Below, piece after piece: positions 5,128 to 6,388 of a DNA stretch of 6,388 nucleotides; the first letter of the stretch is position 1, and every line of letters begins with the position of its first letter. Made by a program: the position numbers and the translations under genes. The notes beneath the pieces are model-generated. The model did no database searches. It worked only from the letters and a program-made list of their open reading frames with translations, and had not been told where the DNA came from. Location of the stretch: NCBI GenBank assembly GCA_902494685.1, contig CABUUE010000089.1:1-6388 (forward strand). Reading direction: 5' to 3'. This DNA is from an uncultured Collinsella sp. Its GTDB lineage: Bacteria; Actinomycetota; Coriobacteriia; Coriobacteriales; Coriobacteriaceae.

Positions 5128-5157
5128 ACTATAGCACCCTGTTGTGGCCATACGCAA
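5128..5157 (-). promoter_or_regulatory. Promoter of veg-ispE
   Basis: On the minus strand the -10 box TATAGT (5133-5128) is preceded by TGC, which makes an extended -10. A partial -35 box TTGCGT (5157-5152) lies 18 nt upstream. The predicted transcript starts near 5121 and has a leader of about 60 nt. Strong veg expression is known in Bacillus, consistent with a dedicated promoter here. Confidence 0.68.
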
Positions 5158-5190
5158 GTAGCTAAATAAGCCCCGTCCCAAATTGACTAC

Positions 5191-5637
5191 TTACAGGCTA
5201 TCGGTGTCCAGGACTATGGTGAATGGACCGTCGTTGACGAGGTCGACCTTCATGTCGGCGCCGAAGATGCCATGCGCTACGTGCTCGACGTCCTCGCGCA
5301 CAAGCGTCAGGAAGTACTCGTAGAGCTCGTTGGCGACATCGGGGGCGCCGGCATCCGTAAACGATGGGCGGCGGCCGTGACGGCAATCGGCGAACAGCGT
5401 GAACTGCGACACCACGAGAACCTCGCCGTCGACATCGGCAAGGGCCAGGTTGGTCTTGCCGTTCTCGTCCTCGTTAATGCGCAAGCCCCGGAGCTTGCCC
5501 CACAGCTTATCGGCCTCGGCGCGCGTGTCGCCGTGGCCCACGCCCAGCAGCACCAGATAGCCGCGCCCAATTTTGCCCACGCACTCGCCGTCGACCGTCA
5601 CGCCGGCGTTGAGCACGCGCTGCACCACCGCACGCAC
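5191..5637 (-). CDS. dtd: D-aminoacyl-tRNA deacylase
   Basis: Dtd hydrolyses D-amino acids (and glycine from mischarged tRNA-Ala) off tRNA, so that they do not enter protein. The 148-residue length is typical. The two active-site signatures of the homodimer are present: SQFTL (77-81), followed by the usual GRRPSF (88-93), and the Gly-cisPro motif NDGPFT (135-140). The N-terminus MRAVVQRV is the family standard and fixes the start at a GTG (5637). A GAGGAG site lies 6 nt upstream, inside the end of rdgB. The gene begins 3 nt after the rdgB stop and is surely co-transcribed with it. No clear terminator follows; the next unit has its own promoter at 5128-5157. Confidence 0.96.
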   Translation of the reverse strand: MRAVVQRVLNAGVTVDGECVGKIGRGYLVLLGVGHGDTRAEADKLWGKLRGLRINEDENGKTNLALADVDGEVLVVSQFTLFADCRHGRRPSFTDAGAPDVANELYEYFLTLVREDVEHVAHGIFGADMKVDLVNDGPFTIVLDTDSL

Positions 5638-5640
5638 GGC

Positions 5641-6282
5641 CTACTCCTCGCCCGTCAGTTTGGCGGATAGGTGCTCGAGCGCATGGAATCGATGGCTGAT
5701 GGCGTTCTTCTCATCCGTCGTCAGCTCGGCCATGGTCTTGCCCGGCGTGTCGACCGGCAGGAACAGCGGGTCGTAGCCAAAGCCGTGATCGCCGCGGCCC
5801 TCGTGTGCGATAACGCCCTCGCAGGCGCCCTCACCATAGGTGACCAAACCGTCCGTGTCGATGAGCGCGACGACGCTCATAAAGCGCGCAGTGCGGTCCT
5901 CGTCGGCCACGCCCTCCAGATTCACGAGCAGCTTGGCATTGTTGGCGGCATCGTCGCCGTGAACGCCCGCGTAGCGCGCGCTATACACACCGGGCTCACC
6001 GTCCAGCGCGTCGACGACCAGGCCCGAATCGTCGGCAATGGCCATAAGGCCCGTCTCCTCCACCGCAGCCTGGGCCTTGATGATGGCGTTCTCCAAAAAC
6101 GTCGTGCCGTTTTCCTCGGGGTCCTCAAAATCGCCCAGCTGGCCGAGCGCCACAAAGCGAACCTCGGGCATAACCTTGCCCAAAATGGCCTCGATCTCGG
6201 TGAGCTTATGGGCGTTGCCCGTTGCCACGACGATGGTCGCCGCCGGGTCGAGGGTGTCGATGTCGATCTTCTCAAGCGCCAT
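5641..6282 (-). CDS. rdgB: XTP/dITP diphosphatase (Ham1/RdgB family)
   Basis: This house-cleaning enzyme hydrolyses the deaminated purine nucleotides ITP, dITP and XTP to monophosphates so that they are not built into DNA or RNA. The 213-residue product is close to the family's usual 195-210. Motifs in order: VATGNAHKLTEI (19-30), NGTTFLENAIIKA (58-70), ADDSGLVVDALDGEPGVYSA (83-102) with its catalytic aspartates, HGFGYDPLF (166-174) and SHRFHAL (196-202). The ATG at 6282 has AAGGAGA six nt upstream. The frame opens twelve codons earlier at a TTG, but that start has no ribosome binding site and lies outside the family alignment. It is the first visible gene of a pair with dtd; its promoter was not found in the 106 nt to its right. 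Confidence 0.95.
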   Translation of the reverse strand: MALEKIDIDTLDPAATIVVATGNAHKLTEIEAILGKVMPEVRFVALGQLGDFEDPEENGTTFLENAIIKAQAAVEETGLMAIADDSGLVVDALDGEPGVYSARYAGVHGDDAANNAKLLVNLEGVADEDRTARFMSVVALIDTDGLVTYGEGACEGVIAHEGRGDHGFGYDPLFLPVDTPGKTMAELTTDEKNAISHRFHALEHLSAKLTGEE

Positions 6283-6388
6283 GAATGGTCTCCTTGTTCT
6301 TATAACAACGCCACACAAAAGGTAATTAGGCTCTCAAGCCCCTCCCCTCGCGCGGCAGCAGCCTTACAGTTCAGCGTTTCCGCAGATA
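6283..6388 (-). other. Upstream region of rdgB, no gene identified
   Basis: Beyond the rdgB ribosome binding site (6289-6295) I see no complete gene. A minus-strand frame entering from the right edge stays open to a TAA at 6302-6300, and another ends at 6366-6364, so this may contain the tail of an upstream gene; neither tail is recognisable. A small dyad TTGTT/AACAA lies just before the ribosome binding site. A TATAAG word at 6304-6299 is too close to the ribosome binding site to serve as a -10 box. Confidence 0.4.

Noticed and set aside
5156..5190. Inverted repeat AAGTAG/CTACTT behind dtd as a terminator
   Set aside because: The arms are only 6 bp with a loop of about 25 nt and no T-tract, so it does not look like an intrinsic terminator.
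6299..6304. TATAAG as the -10 box of an rdgB promoter
   Set aside because: Transcription would begin inside or next to the ribosome binding site at 6289-6295, and there is no -35 box at the right spacing.

Overview
The window is ordinary bacterial housekeeping DNA, moderately GC-rich, with every supported gene on the minus strand. In transcription order (right to left) it holds rdgB, dtd, veg, ispE, a tRNA-Pro, tatA, greA, lysS, and the start of an unidentified acidic protein that runs off the left edge. The composition, the pairing of veg with ispE, and a lysyl-tRNA synthetase carrying an extra C-terminal tRNA-binding domain suggest a Gram-positive anaerobe. My best guess is a Coriobacteriia member such as Collinsella, but this rests on recalled resemblance and not on a search.

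Right part (6388-4764). rdgB (house-cleaning NTP pyrophosphatase) and dtd (D-aminoacyl-tRNA deacylase) are 3 nt apart and form one unit; both remove faulty building blocks. A new promoter at 5128-5157 starts the veg-ispE unit, whose two genes are 2 nt apart. Bacillus has a similar veg/ispE neighbourhood. Middle (3865-3244). The tRNA-Pro(CGG) has its own promoter and a strong terminator. tatA follows as a single-gene unit; its promoter carries a perfect 8-bp dyad filling the -35/-10 spacer.

Left part (3284-1). greA and lysS form a unit. Between them is a terminator-like hairpin 17 nt upstream of the lysS start, and it can be opposed by a second helix whose first arm lies just after the greA stop codon. 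Behind lysS, inside a 430-nt gene-free stretch, are two diverged copies of a hairpin repeat (94 nt apart), a long nested terminator, and a leader upstream of the left-edge gene that can fold as a pseudoknot.

I see no mobile element gene, CRISPR array or defence system. The most interesting signals are RNA and DNA structures between genes (the greA-lysS switch candidate, the tatA operator candidate, the paired repeats, the leader pseudoknot) and the domain fusion in LysRS.
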